Shown here: in pieces, positions 34,601 through 51,130 of the stretch
How positions within the stretch are numbered: position 1 is the first letter of the stretch
Layout of the letters: every line of letters starts with the position of its first letter
Source: Coffea arabica
Lineage: Eukaryota; Streptophyta; Magnoliopsida; Gentianales; Rubiaceae
NCBI RefSeq assembly: GCF_036785885.1
Contig: NC_092323.1
Location: 16,810,501 to 16,874,500, forward strand
Reading direction: 5' to 3'
Length of the DNA stretch: 64,000 nucleotides
Position numbers and translations under genes: made by a program
Notes under the pieces: generated by a model
The model's input: only the letters and a program-made list of their open reading frames with translations
What the model was told of the DNA's origin: nothing
Databases searched by the model: none

Positions 34601-37600
34601 GTGCCCTTTTGCTGCAATACATTGGCAACATTATGTAATTTTGTGCCAATATATCTATGATATATATAAAACAGTTCTCCAGCATCTTATAACATTGAAA
34701 CTTACTCTTTTCAATGCCTCCAGAAGTTCATCACGCCCTATATAGTCCATGTCCTTTCTAGTAGTCAAAATCCCAGCTTCATTCCTGTCCAGTGAATCAG
34801 AGTCAAGTACCTTATTATAAACAAGACCGAAATATAGAGTATAGGCAAAGCATACAGTATATTTTGCAGTTCCGCCCCAGTAAAATCGTCAGTGAGCTCA
34901 GCTATTTCCTTCAACAGAGTTTCTTTCTCCTCTTCAGAACGAAAATACTTGTTTCGCGCATGCACCTGCATCATATTTGATGACAATATTACAAAACAAA
35001 GATCGATTCTCTTCTTTGAACCGTCTATGAAAATATTCAGCAGGAGCTTCAGAACGTGAAGAATAAAAAGCATTACGGAAGCATACCTTTAATATGGCCA
35101 ACCTACCATCTTTTGATGGCAAGCCAACTCTTATAATCTTGTCAAAACGGCCTTTCCTCAAGAGAGCAGGATCCAAGATATCTAGTCTATTTGTTGCACC
35201 AATAACTAGCACCTGAGACATCCAAATTTGACTAACACATTAAGCATCTATTCTTGAAATCAGCTTGAAACTTCCACATCTTAAAGAAGTAACCTCTAAA
35301 TCTTTAAACTACATAGAGACTTTGATTATTTGTTTAGAACACAGGCATCCAAACCAGATATAAGCAAACCTGTGATGTTGACACTTTAAAACCATCCATT
35401 TCAGTAAGTATCTGAAGCAATCCTTGTTCCCTCTCTGCACCACCCTGGTATAGCAAATAATGTTTGAGATCACATCAATCATGTACTCTTATCAGCTTCC
35501 ATCCTCTCTTATCAGCTCTTGGAAAACTCAGGAAAACAATTTTGAGAATATAAAAGCAATCATATAACCAAATCCAAACATGTTCCTCTACCACAATTTG
35601 ATGGTAATCAGATTGTTAGTTGATGCACTTATTTTTCACTCCCCATTCAAATAAATACTCCAATGGTTAAGCTTTTATAAGTGAAAGTAAATCCACAAAA
35701 TAATACTCAATTCAACCATATAATGCATCACTCACTTCATAAGAATGACAACTTACCTCTTAAAACTGCAGCTAAAAAATAGTATAGCACACCAGTTCAA
35801 TCGTATTTTAATTACGGGTAACTGATAGTCAAAGTAAAATCAAATTTAAATTAAAACCATTGTAATAGATGACAGAAGTTTACCCCAATTCAAGGACTTG
35901 GTTTTCAAAGTTTTCATCTGCAAGGATTTTGTTGAGTTCCTTATTACTTAATGTTTCACGGAATTCCAACTTTTTTCATCATGTAGCACAGAAATCAAGG
36001 TCAAAAGTCATCAGACAATTAAAAAGGAAGGAAAAAAGGAAAGAAGAAACAGTCAACAGAGTAATGTGTAAATGCAAAGATATGCACAGATTAAAATAAT
36101 AAATAAATTATGAGCCACCAGAGTTCTTCAGAGATCATGACTGAATTAGGTTTTCCTTCAGTGCTTTTTGGTTGCATCTGAGATCAGTGAGGGGTGGTAA
36201 GGTATGAAGCCTATAATGTGAACCTTAAGCATATGGGACACCAAGAGCATTTTTGGATGTTCGCATATTGATATGATGGAAAATGTTGCTTCACTTATTT
36301 TGTAAAAAAATCACTATCAACTTTTCAGTCTGGCAACAATTTTGGAAACTAGTTCCAATTTCAAATTATTTATTAGTTTCATAGGAAAATCACCAGATAA
36401 GGTCCCAATGCCAGGAAGGATGACTATGATTTGTTGAGTAGCAGAATGAGTGAAAGCCATAATGATTGTACTAAAAGAAAAGAACTACTTAGTAATAGAT
36501 GACAGATATAGTTTGCAACAGTTCTAGCAATAAGAGGGCCAGCATAGGCTAATGCTGTAAATCGTTTTATTAAGTTAAAAAAATAGGTATAGCAGCTACT
36601 CCCTTCGTCCCACTGAAAGTATCATACTTTCCTTTTTGATCTGTCCCAAAATTATGTCATGCTACCAAAAATAGCAAGTGAAATTTTCTCCTCCTTCCAT
36701 TTTTATCATCAAAGCTACTACAATTATATGTGTGGGTCCAACAAAATTTATCAAAAACTATGCATGCATTAAAGCAGTGCGTCACCAGTATGCACCAACT
36801 GGCTTTGTGTGTGCAGCACACAACAACAAGTGAGATGGTACCTTTAAATAAATGTATGGGGTCCACCCTATTGACTTGATGGCAGTCACAATTCGGGCAG
36901 CATAAATGCTTTGCTTTGTACCAGTTTTGGGCAGCCCGATAAATGGGCATTTTAGTAGGTTTAAGAGTTTATTTACTCTCTTTCTTTACTATTCATAGAA
37001 AGCTCCAATCCCGAAAAGTTTGAGTATAATTTACATTTGACTCGTCAACAAATCAACTTTTTATGCCCTTGGATATGCATACACTTAAAAGGAAGGAAAA
37101 TCAGAAATATGGCTTATGCTGGAAGATAATACAAATCTCTATGCTAAATGTTCCTATCTATGATAGCTCAATTCCTGTGACTATCTGCTCCAGGGGAGCA
37201 TCTTGCTGTTGGAGAATAGGGAAAATTTTCTACTATTTGACAAAAACTTAAACAGCACGTGTCCTCAATGTAATTGCATCAATAAGAGGGTACCTCAGAA
37301 GAAGCGCTTCAGAATATGATTAAGTAGTCAATAATCACCCTCCAACATAAGTACCTCAAAAATAGCAAATTTGCAGTAGTAGTAGTTCATAAAGTTCAAC
37401 ACCCAATAGATGAATAATGCAGTATTCAATAAGAGCCACAAGCAGAAGAAAAATGGAAATTTAACATTTCCAGAAACTGAGTTGCTTATGCTAAAAGCAT
37501 ATATGCCTTGTTAACTCCAAAATAACTTACCCCACCAATATCAGGGCCACCACGTTTGCTGCCAATTGCATCGATTTCATCAATAAAGATGATTGATGGG

Positions 37601-40600
37601 GCAAATGACCTCGCACTAGCGAAAAGGTCCTTCACACGAGATGCAGCCACTCCTACAAACATCTGGAAAGCAGATGATCTTAACTTAAAAGTATCCTAGT
37701 GTCTCAAGCTCTTGTTCATAATGGCTACATGCATAAGAAGTTGAAATTACTTGAGCTAATCCTCACTTGATTAAAACACAGAATTGAGTGGTTGCTTATT
37801 AACAAGGACATTCAACTCTAAACATGCAAAAATAACACAAGAAGAACCATGTCTCATCCTCATATTATGCTTTTAAATACCACCCTTAATGTGGAATTTA
37901 GTCACAAATCTCCATACTCTAGCACAAGATTCTGACTCCTCAAAAGTTTTATTATCGGCAATATAACGCTCAATATTCAGAAGCACATTTATCACATCAA
38001 AAGTTTGACACACATTTAAAATGCATGTAAGAAACCAAAGTGGAGGAAATCATTAAATTACCATCTGTACCATGTATCAGATTATATAGTTTATTCCGTT
38101 GATATGAGAATTAATAGATATAGAACTTTCAAGGGTAATATCAAAAGAATATCCACCTCATATTGTCGATATCATTTCCACATTAATACCCTGTCAAAAT
38201 TACTACAGCTTACATATCAAATTGCAATTTCTTGTCCAAACTTCCTTGAATTGTTTTACCTATAGTTGGCGAAAGAAGATTTTAGAGCACAAGAGAAATA
38301 GAACATCGTTTACCTCCACAAAGTCAGTCCCATTAGCTGCAAAAAATGGAAGACCTGCTTCACCAGCTATAGCTTTTGCAAGAAGAGTTTTCCCAGTTCC
38401 AGGGGGGCCATGGAGAAGTACACCTTTTGGACAATAGATGCCTTTATCTTGGAATTCTTCTTCATTCTTTAAAATGCTTACAATCTCTTGTAGCTCTCTC
38501 TTAATGTATTCTTGCCCAGCAAAATCATCAAATGTAATACCAGTTTTTTCCTCTGCTGATATAAATTTAGCCCTAGTACAAAGCCAGGTCAAAAGGTTAG
38601 ATCTACTACATCATCGCAAAACTAAGTATCCAATGAGATCATAACATCATTTCCAACATTGAGAACAAGTACAACAGCTCATATGTTTCCCTACCTCTTT
38701 TGATATAGTTTAGCAGGAGGGTAGGATAAAAACAAAGGAAACTTGTCCTTGAAAATGATTACCTAGCCATAGATGCTGCATGCTCATTATGAATAAGCAA
38801 CCATAATGAAAACTGAAAGTAGGACCCAGGCACAGACATTTGGGCTTTATAGAATTGGGAACACTAGCACAAAGGAAGCAAGCAATATACAACTACGTCA
38901 GGTATGAGAATCAAACACTTCATGAAAACACTTCCCATCCCTAGGAAACTAAAAAAATTATGTGTAAGAACTGCAATGGAAAGGTGACACAAACTTCTCT
39001 TGATAATAGAATAGAAGAAATGAATTTCACTATTTAAGAATTATTCCGAAGGAAGGACTGTTCCTTAAGAAACTCTAAACCAAACGGCATGGATTGTCAC
39101 TATATGTAAAATTAATTGCAGCAACAAGATACTCAAGCAACTTGAACTCAATACACAGATCCACATAAAAATTATATATATATATATATATTACCCAAAG
39201 CATTAAATCATGACAATTAACATGGATGATTGTATAGTAACAAAAAAAGAGAGAGACCGCATATCCAAGCTTCTTGTGAAGAATGGACAAGGCATACTTG
39301 GATTATCAAAGAATACATTACAAAGTACATGAAAATAGACTGCATGGACATAATAAGTTCTATCAACTGACAAATAAAAGCTACCCACCTACCTACTCTT
39401 GCCCAATGATCCAAGGGCACGCTGTTTCAGTGGCTGTCTTTTCTTCTTTGGGGGCTCTCCGAGATCACATGGTATGAGTTTTGCATAAATAGGTCTCATC
39501 ATGTTATCAATCCAGAGATATAATACAATTGCAAAAGCAAGGCGCATAGACCACACAACTGCGGTTGCAACAGTTGAATAAACTTCTGCTGGAACTGTAT
39601 TAACATTGTACACATCAACATTTATAAGTTGTTGATGTAACTTCTGCCAAACATCATTCCAACAATCAATAGGCATACGATTGACCACATGGCGCCGGAA
39701 AACAATGTTGTTCATATTCCCTGCAGAACCTTCCCTTTTGCCATCTTTGTAGTATGGTAAAATCACTAAATATAAAAGGCAAGAGAAAGAAATATAATGA
39801 GATTCAGAAAATAAGGAGACAACAGAGGAACTTAATTTAACCTATGATTTCTAAAGATGAATCTGGTTGATTGATGAAATAAAGAAAGAAAGGCCAGCAT
39901 CAATTGAATATTTCAAATGAAAACCACAAAGTTTAAAATTAGATAGGTTGCAATTGTAAGATGAAGATCCAACCCTACACAATACCAAAAATGACATAGG
40001 ACAACAGGTAAATTAATTGTATATGATCCCAGAAAATTTTGATACCAAAAACAGATAAGGAGGAAACATAGGGAACTTGATTTAACTTGCTAATATTTTC
40101 CAAAATCGATTCTAGGTAATCGGTGACATAACCAATCAACTGGTTCATGTGGAAACCAAAGGTATAAAAATCAGACATGTTGCAACATTTGGATGCAGAT
40201 CCAACCTTTTTGAATACCACAAAACGAGCAATATCACTCAATTGCATAATAAAGACAAGCAAAACTCTAGGAATTCTGTGGGTTCTAATATCACCAGTAC
40301 TTCTAGTCATCAATGAGAAATTAAGAAATAGGTACAAAATTGGATGGAATTCCTCTCCCATGTCAATGTTTGAAACTCAGTCTCATTTCCAGCCCTCACA
40401 ACAGATTTACTAGATTTCAATGAATATCTGTAACATTATCCACATAGCCTATATCAGTAAGTTCAAGCTCTTCATAAATTTTTTTTTTTTTCAGGTGGGG
40501 ATAGCTTTTAAGCAGCAACAATTGGTGAAACCGATCTAGATGGCTTCTATTCACAATTCTAAATAATTATATGAGTATTTATTTAATTTTCACTTATGAA

Positions 40601-43158
40601 GGTGAGCTATATACCACCCAAACAATAAATTATTCAAACATAACAACTTTGAGCAGTTGCATAGATTTGTCTTTCTTCAAAACTCTACCTACTCCTTTCT
40701 TTCTTCCTTCTTTGTTCTACCTGGCAGATTCTATCAAATTGTGCTAGCCTATATCATCTTGGTTCAGTATCAGAAGAAATGTTTTCTACTTCAAACAGGT
40801 AATCAAACCAAGCCAAAGTTATGTTACATGTATTGATTATTTAAACAGTTTTGGAATGTAAAGCAGATGTATTGAATTTTGCAATGCACTGCTACAAAAA
40901 CAACAGTCCACCCAGAATAATCAAATAAACAAGACTGTAATCTGTTGTTTCTTACTAGATTAAAGTTATGCATGTAAATTGCAAACCGAGCACGACTACA
41001 TTCATGAATTATTTATCTTCTGAATAATTTAACGGGATATAAACTTCGCTGAATCTATTCAAAGAAGGAATGATGTACCATATCTATGTAAACAATGCTT
41101 TTTTACAGCTTTCTGCTGATAAGACAGATTGTTTTCGGAGTTTCACAATAAAACCTGATTTAGCATCCCTTTGCTAAAAATGCTCTTTAAGAGATTCCTA
41201 ATATAAACCCCTGACTCTCTCTACATATATATGCATACACTCAAACATGCAGATAATGTCATATGCACATCTGCATGACATTAACATGCTTTTAAATGTA
41301 GTTTCATTAACATATTTATGCCCATTTCTCACAAATCACAATCATGCATGGAGAACCTGTATTCCTTCTTTGAGGTATTCATTTCCATGCAGCACAATTT
41401 CATTGACACAACAGGTCACATCCAACCAAAAACCTGCCTCTTTTAGATCCAAGATGGATTAAAAGGTGAACTGGGAAGAACCATAGTGACCTATGTATGT
41501 ATGCACATCTGGGAGAACAGACACATGCCAACATGACAGAATAAGGAAATATTAGAAGCTTTATGCACATAAAAATTCAACATATCCATGTATTGAAAAT
41601 GAATTCATTTATCTGTGCACGCTAGGCCTCATTTACTTAGTTTGTGCTCCATTAATGTCATACAGAACCACACATCCACACACCAACACATACACATGCA
41701 CAAATGTATATTCACTCAGATCTTAAGAAATGATGAAACAATGTACATTTACTCGCACAAACACCCTATGCTTAAAAGTCAAAATGTCAAGAACTTGTAG
41801 AAAAGGTTACTAAAACCGGTTACATGACGTAGAGGCTTCCACTTTTTGACAGTAAACCCGACATTGAGTTTTCCTTTCATCACCATATGTCTGAACTTTC
41901 AACAGACAAGCATCACTCACCAGCACCTATAATAGAGGTATCTGAAGTCAAATTTATCAAACATTAAGTTTAAAACTTCACCCTTCTCTGCTCATTTAGG
42001 CAGACAACTTATTTCGGCAATTAACTTTCAGAATTCCACTATAAATTTGAGAACTTCATGAAGTATGTTAAAACCAATTTTGTCAGCCAAACCCCAAATC
42101 AAGAGCAAATGATCCTTTTCCATTCCACCGAGGATCAAGCTAACAGTATACACTAACATGACTATACAAAAAATTATTCAGCACTAACCCAGCATATAAC
42201 CAAATAAGAAGAATCTGTAGTACCTGAAACCGTCTGTCCATAGTTTGAGTACTCCATAAACTGTACATTGTTTGAATTCAGAAGCCTCTGGAACTCACTA
42301 TAGTCTATCCTATGAGAATTCACAGGATCCCATTCAGTTCCCTTCACCTTTCCCCGCATTGTCAGCAATGCCCTGCTCCAATCAGAAGCCATTACCAGCT
42401 GCCTCTCCAACTGAACATTTGCCTTCCTCTCAAACTCCTCCAGCTTATTTACACGTTCTCTCTCCGATTCTTTCAATTTCTGAAATCCCATTAATTCACT
42501 TACATCATAAACAACTGAACTCTTATAGAAAAGGAGACTAAGAAGGCATCTACAAAATCAAATTTTACTTTTATTTTCTTGCTTCCGCAACATTTGAGTA
42601 CAAAAGGAGTTTATTATTTTTTTGATGACCAAATAAATCAATAACAAAACGTTATTAACACGTTTCCCGAATTTTCCAAGCAAGAACAAGGACCTAAAAA
42701 AAAAGATAACCCGAATGTTATTAGTATTACCCAATTGGAACTAGATAATTCTTTAAAAGCCACTGACTTTTCATTCTTTTACTACCTAAAATTCAAAAAA
42801 AAAAAAAAAAACGAAAAGCACCATGATTTCAAAACGCAAGAAGAAAGCCATACAAACTTTTGATACTAAAAATCAATATACAAACCTCAAAAAGCTGCTC
42901 AGCTGATTCATTTTCATCTGAACTGGAGCCCTGAGATGCAGAAGAAGAAGAAGAAGAAGCATTGAAAGCCTTGATTCTGAGCTTTCTGGGGCTAAAGCAA
43001 AAGGGTTTAATCTGGGGCTTTAAAAATTGCAACTTTGGAGTGAAAAATACTTGATTTTTGGAAAATAAAGAGTGGGGTTTAAGGGTTTTAGAAGGATAGC
43101 AAGAGGGTTTTTGAAAATGGGGTAACACTTCTATTTGGTTCAAAGTTGCTGTCTTCAT
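25641..43158 (-). CDS. FTSHI4: FTSHi4, protease-inactive plastid FtsH-like AAA-ATPase
   Basis: Plastid inner-envelope AAA protein; FTSHi proteins form a large complex with FtsH12 linked to import and plastid development. Sixteen exons: 42886-43158, 42224-42479, 39393-39765, 38314-38572, 37531-37662, 35370-35444, 35087-35212, 34856-34965, 34706-34784, 34474-34611, 34279-34390, 33298-33461, 33075-33180, 32870-32946, 25869-26018, 25641-25790. Total 2580 bp, 859 aa, close to the roughly 855 aa I recall for Arabidopsis FTSHi4. The Ser/Lys-rich N-terminus suits a transit peptide; a membrane segment spans about 237-262. Walker A GPPGTGKT is at 356-363, Walker B IIFIDEID at 411-418, and the SRH contains [19 protein letters not shown]. 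The FtsH zinc motif HEXXH is replaced by YREAA (586-590), so proteolysis is not expected. Exon 15 may instead start at 26012. Intron 14 (6.85 kb) contains a copia element. Confidence 0.9.
27358..27475 (+). repeat. Copia 5' LTR (118 bp)
   Basis: Starts TGTTAG and ends TAACA. Differs from the 3' LTR by three substitutions and lacks the 29-bp segment present there. Confidence 0.93.
27523..27615 (+). repeat. ACTGTTCACG-type short repeats in the copia leader
   Basis: About six imperfect copies of a 13-18 bp unit built on cactgttcacgcgg lie between the primer-binding site and the gag start. The stretch is GC-rich compared with its surroundings. Its position in the untranslated leader suggests an RNA-structural or packaging role, but that is conjecture. 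Confidence 0.8.
27652..29007 (+). pseudogene. Copia gag and protease region
   Basis: Gag starts at ATG 27652 (an upstream in-frame start is not ATG) with the UBN2-type capsid domain ([20 protein letters not shown]). Then come an RGG-rich linker ([20 protein letters not shown]), a zinc knuckle [15 protein letters not shown], and the aspartic protease core [10 protein letters not shown] with the downstream [18 protein letters not shown] frameshift near 28965-28985 takes translation into a short tail ending at 29007, while the continuing frame encodes the integrase. Confidence 0.9.
28985..29960 (+). pseudogene. Copia integrase region
   Basis: The GAG-pre-integrase HHCC region ([18 protein letters not shown] and [10 protein letters not shown]) and the integrase core ([27 protein letters not shown]) are clear. 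A TAG at 29594-29596 interrupts the frame just before [14 protein letters not shown] frameshift at about 29700-29760 precedes the C-terminal segment [14 protein letters not shown]. The core D, D and E positions (HSD, SDN, VAERK) remain visible, but the protein cannot be made whole. Confidence 0.88.
30300..31835 (+). pseudogene. Copia reverse transcriptase and RNase H region
   Basis: Reverse transcriptase motifs: [47 protein letters not shown] and the catalytic [11 protein letters not shown]. RNase H motifs: [32 protein letters not shown] and [12 protein letters not shown]. Lesions: TGA at 30388-30390 where Trp is expected before NLVPLP, a frameshift near 31225-31240 after RPDISFAV, and another near 31405. 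The final frame ends at 31835, just before the polypurine tract. Confidence 0.9.
31843..31989 (+). repeat. Copia 3' LTR (147 bp)
   Basis: As the 5' LTR but with a 29-bp extra segment in the middle that contains the inverted repeat agtcac...gtgact. Confidence 0.93.
36597..36970. mobile_element. Possible one-ended Stowaway/mariner-type MITE remnant in FTSHi4 intron 5
   Basis: The sequence tactcccttcgtcccactga at about 36598 matches the CTCCCTCCGTCCCACT type terminus of plant mariner-group MITEs. No matching inverted end was found to the right within the intron, so this is either a decayed copy or a fragment. Confidence 0.45.
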
Positions 43159-43528
43159 TTTTTCTTCTCATTCATTCATAGATTAACATCGGAATTTCCA
43201 GAAGTGTGTGTTCTGTGTGTAATTTCTATGTTGTTTTTGGTCTCTCTCCGTCTTATCTTTCATAACCCACGAAGGCAGGAATACAGACAGACTCTCTTCA
43301 GTGGCTGCTTAGCCTTTCTTTATCATTGTAGCTACATTTTGAAGGACAGTGAAGCGCTAAAACGTTGTCGTTTTGGATGAGCATGCATTTGCTCTTGCTT
43401 TTTCTTTTCTTTTTTGACCTTTTTTTTTTTGGCTTTGGCATGCGTGCGCGTGAAGAGGATCTAACTTTAAATGTCACTTGTTAGTATTATTAAACTCAAT
43501 TTCAATATGAAAAGCGAATTGATATATG

Positions 43529-44062
43529 TGTTTATGTATGCAAAGGTGTGTTGAAGAGAAAAAATGCAAGTCTATGCGTAAAATAAGTAAATTACATTAG
43601 AAATCAAGAATACTTACCCCAGAAATGTTTGTATGTGTATGTGTATGTGTATGTGTATGTGAGAGAGAGAGAGAGGATGTGTATGTGTGTGTGCATGTCT
43701 ATGAGAAAGAGAATGTGTGTATGTGTGCGTATATGTACATATGTAAAAAAATATATGAAAGAATGTATGTATACGAGAGACAATAGAGAGCATGTGTGTG
43801 TATGTGAAAGAGAGAAAGAGAGAGTATACGTGTAAATGTGAAAATGTGTGTATGTGAGAAATGTGTCTAAATGAAAGTATATTTATGTATGCAAAGGTGT
43901 GTTGAAGGAAAAAAAATGCAAGTCTATGTGTAAAACAAGTAGATTATATTAGAAATCAAGAATGCTTACCCCACAAATGTTAGTATGTGTATGTGTGTGT
44001 GTGTCTATGTGTGAGAGAGAGAGTATGTGTATATGTGTGTGCATGTCAGTGAGAAAGAGAAT
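43529..44062. repeat. Imperfect tandem duplication with TG/TA/GA microsatellite
   Basis: The block from tttatgtatgcaaaggtgtgttgaag (43529 onward) through cttaccccagaaatg and a (TATGTG)n / (GA)n tract recurs at about 43877-44062 with the same order of words. The period is about 347 bp. The microsatellite tracts give spurious Cys/Val/Tyr-rich reading frames. Confidence 0.8.
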
Positions 44063-44517
44063 GTTAGGTAAATATTGTTTTTTTTTTTTTACTTCTGTTA
44101 AATGTAATGAGCTCAAGAAGCAAAACAGGGATCAAGCTCTAATTTTTTATATATATAAATAATCAATTCAAAATAATTTCTGTAATATAAGAGGAATGAA
44201 GTTTAACAAACGCAGAAAAGAAAAGGGGATTTGAATCCAAGAGGTCAAGACTACTCATTTCTGGATTCTTAACTTTAACTATTAGATTAAGATCTCCTTG
44301 ATTGTGCCCCAACTTCACTGTATCATTCCTATTTTTATAAATTGTTTATTAGGACTAAGACTTTTTTCAATATTACCTAATAATCAACCCAACAGCATCG
44401 ATAATATAATTATTATCATGCTATAGAGACGGGATGTTAAAGAATTGCTTCTATACTTGTCGCAGTTGGTGCCAACTGTTCTATTACCTTTCGGGTTACA
44501 GTATTCAATTTGGTTCA
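44063..44517. other. AT-rich intergenic region
   Basis: No gene or distinct repeat seen between the microsatellite block and the Emigrant-like element. Confidence 0.4.
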
Positions 44518-45191
44518 AAATAAATAAAATCTCTATAAATTAATAATATTTATTAAATAATAATTTTTTGGCCTCGACTTGAGCTAACGATGTAAATTAA
44601 TAATTTCGATAAGATACTAAAATAATAATTTTTTAAAAACCTTGCATAACCTCTAGTCCCATTCATTTTATAAATTAATAATCCACTAAAATTACACATC
44701 ATATCTTCATAAATTTTGAATTTATTGTTATTTGTTTTTTCTTAAAATTTAAATCTACGTGAATCTTATCCCTAATTTTTCTTATTGCATCTAAAAGTTC
44801 TAGATTTGAACTCTTATATTGCAATACGAAATTATGAAAAGTTATTGATGCGTTGTGTGCTTCCTTTCGCTACGTTACAAGCTCCAAAAATACTGTATCA
44901 TCCTCAACTCCATTATTAGTAGGGATTTCAGTGACGGTAGCAACATTTTCTTCTAAACTTGAGATCTCTGAACTTGGATTGATTTATATTCCTTAGACTT
45001 TTAGCCTTCTTTTATGAATAGAATAATTCATATTTTTTATAAAATAAAATAAACTTTAGTTGATTATATGAGTGTTTCTCTGAATTGTAAATACACTTGA
45101 TAAGTTAATAAAATATTAATTAATTAATACCTCTTTAAAATAATAGAATTGGTATGATTTCATGCTTATTAATTTATAGAGGTTTTACTAT
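44518..45191. mobile_element. Emigrant-like MITE, copy 2
   Basis: Right end ttatagaggttttactata and left end taaaatctctataaattaat are inverted repeats. The interior is homologous to 10285-11028, sharing phrases such as ttataaattaataat, aactttagttgatta and aattaatacctctttaaa. The terminal CAGTAAAACC bases are more decayed here than in copy 1. No transposase frame. Confidence 0.7.
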
Positions 45192-45211
45192 AACTCTTCA
45201 CTTCAAAATTC

Positions 45212-45591
45212 GAAACATATTTTGCAGTAGAGATTTTTTTGAAGTTTAGCTCAACACAAAATTCCATTTCATAAATAAAAAGATCTTGTGTGGTGGAGAT
45301 TTTGCGATTTTTTTATATACAATAGGTGAATAAAGATATCTAGACAGCTAAATCCTGCTCTACACTTTTTAATTTAATTTAATTTAATTAGAAATCAGCC
45401 AAGAAACATATTTTGTAGTGGAGATTTTTTGAAGTTTAGCTCGAAACAAAATTCCACTTCACAAATAGAAAGATCTTGTGCGATGGAGATTTTAGGATTA
45501 ATTTTTTTTAATTGCAATAGGAAATAAAGATATCAAGACAGCTAAATCCTACTCTGCACTTTTTAATTTAATTTAATTAAAAATCAGTCAA
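45212..45591. repeat. Two-copy tandem repeat, unit about 190 bp
   Basis: Unit 1 (about 45212-45399) and unit 2 (about 45400-45591) share the order gaaacatattttg, gaagtttagctc, agatcttgtg, agctaaatcct and ctttttaatttaattt, with scattered substitutions and small indels. Origin unknown. Confidence 0.8.
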
Positions 45592-49794
<4,203 letters not shown>

Positions 49795-50469
49795 ATTTGC
49801 TATTATAGGGTTGCCACTTTTGTATTCAGACTAGAAGCTATGATTTTTATTTTTTTTTTGTCAAACGGACTAGAAGCTATGAATACAAGCCAAAGTATTG
49901 GCTCGGCTATATCCCACGTAAATCATGATTATGCATGGAAAGGAAATGAGAACAATGAAAATTAGTGGTGTTTGAGTTCAGTTTTTGGTGTTCTTGCCCT
50001 TCTTTTGTTTTTATAAAAATTTTCCATTTTGCTTTTGATCTAAAGACACTAGCAAGTATGTAAAGACAATCCTAGAAAGATTAGAAACAGTAGATTTTTA
50101 TCAATTTCTTGCTATTCCAATCGGCAAAACCAACTAATGGTAGCATTAATATAGTTTTATTTTTTTAACCATTGATATGGTTGACGTGGTAGACAGTTGA
50201 AAGTGGTTGTTGGCATTGCAACTACCCTAATTGATGGCCCAAGAAAAATATTTTTTCGTGAATAATGCAATCAACCACGAGTTTCATAAAAATGAAAAGA
50301 AAATCAGTTCTAATCTATATTGATTATCCTATGTGAAATTCGGGGATCCTTTTTATTTTTAATTGATTCTTTTATTACATTGTGATATTTTATTATCTAA
50401 TAAGTTTTTTGACCCACCCCCTTTTTATATTTTATTGATTTTGTCAAATTATCACTATATTTATTCCTT
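49795..50469. other. 3' flank of the endoglucanase and intergenic DNA
   Basis: Contains the GH9 3' UTR. A short local repeat (actagaagctatga at about 49830 and 49869) flanks a T run. No further gene. Confidence 0.4.
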
Positions 50470-50677
50470 TTTCTACTTCTTCTTCCAAGATCGACTGAGA
50501 TCGATTCGAATTGGATATAATCTTTCATTTTTGTATTTATGGGTGTGAAGCGGTGTCAAACCAAAATACCCAACAAGCATTAGTTCTATTTCAGTAGTTC
50601 ACAAGAGTAAGCACCAAAAAAAATAAGATTATTTAGATCCGATGGGACCCAATATCTTCCATTTTTTCAGCTGTTCA

Positions 50678-50711
50678 ATGACTAGAATTAGACGGGGATA
50701 TATAGCTCGGT
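50678..50711 (+). pseudogene. rpl20: Plastid rpl20 5' fragment
   Basis: ATG at 50678 begins MTRIRRGYIAR, matching the start of plastid ribosomal protein L20. It runs into a stop after about 11 codons. Confidence 0.6.
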
Positions 50712-50770
50712 AAGAGGTTTTTTTGGTTTTAATTTAAGATTCTAAGAAAGGGTAAAATCTTATTTACCGG

Positions 50771-50822
50771 ATCAAGATCACGCCCTTCATTACGAGCTTT
50801 TACACATGCTTCTAGAGCTCTC
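50771..50822 (-). pseudogene. rbcL: Plastid rbcL internal fragment
   Basis: The minus strand reads [15 protein letters not shown], an internal segment of the Rubisco large subunit near its C-terminus. Only about 50 bp remain, joined directly to unrelated plastid sequence. Confidence 0.65.
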
Positions 50823-50835
50823 AATTCGAAAATCC

Positions 50836-50930
50836 AGGATTCGAACAGATTTGATAAATACTGATAACTCTCGGATAGAGTATTAGAACGGAAAGATCCA
50901 TTCGATAATGAACTGGTTGGGAGTTCACGT
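50836..50930 (-). pseudogene. ycf2: Plastid ycf2 fragment
   Basis: The minus strand reads [20 protein letters not shown], characteristic of plastid Ycf2. It abuts the rbcL fragment through a short stretch (about 50820-50850). Confidence 0.5.
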
Positions 50931-51130
50931 TTTCATCGTCTTTGGTAAAATCAAGTCCCCAATAACCGAATACTTTTATTTGTATTAAGAATCCACTTTG
51001 AATGAAGAAATATTAAAAAATAACCTTTGACACAAATAATTTTTCTATGGACTTCCGGAAATCAGCTGTGTATTCACCTAATCCATAATAGTTTTGTTTG
51101 CTTGACATGCCTAGGGAAATAAAAGGAAAT

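Larger units (their letters stand above)
50470..51130. mobile_element. Nuclear plastid DNA insertion (NUPT), rearranged
   Basis: At least three plastid genes that are not adjacent in the plastome can be read as fragments in about 250 bp: the start of rpl20 on the plus strand, then rbcL and ycf2 pieces on the minus strand. The flanking sequence has plastid-like character but could not be assigned, so the outer limits are approximate. Confidence 0.55.

Noticed and set aside
43629..43835. Cys/Val/Tyr-rich open frame
   Set aside because: Produced by the TATGTG/GAGA microsatellite; no protein family, and the composition is dictated by the repeat.
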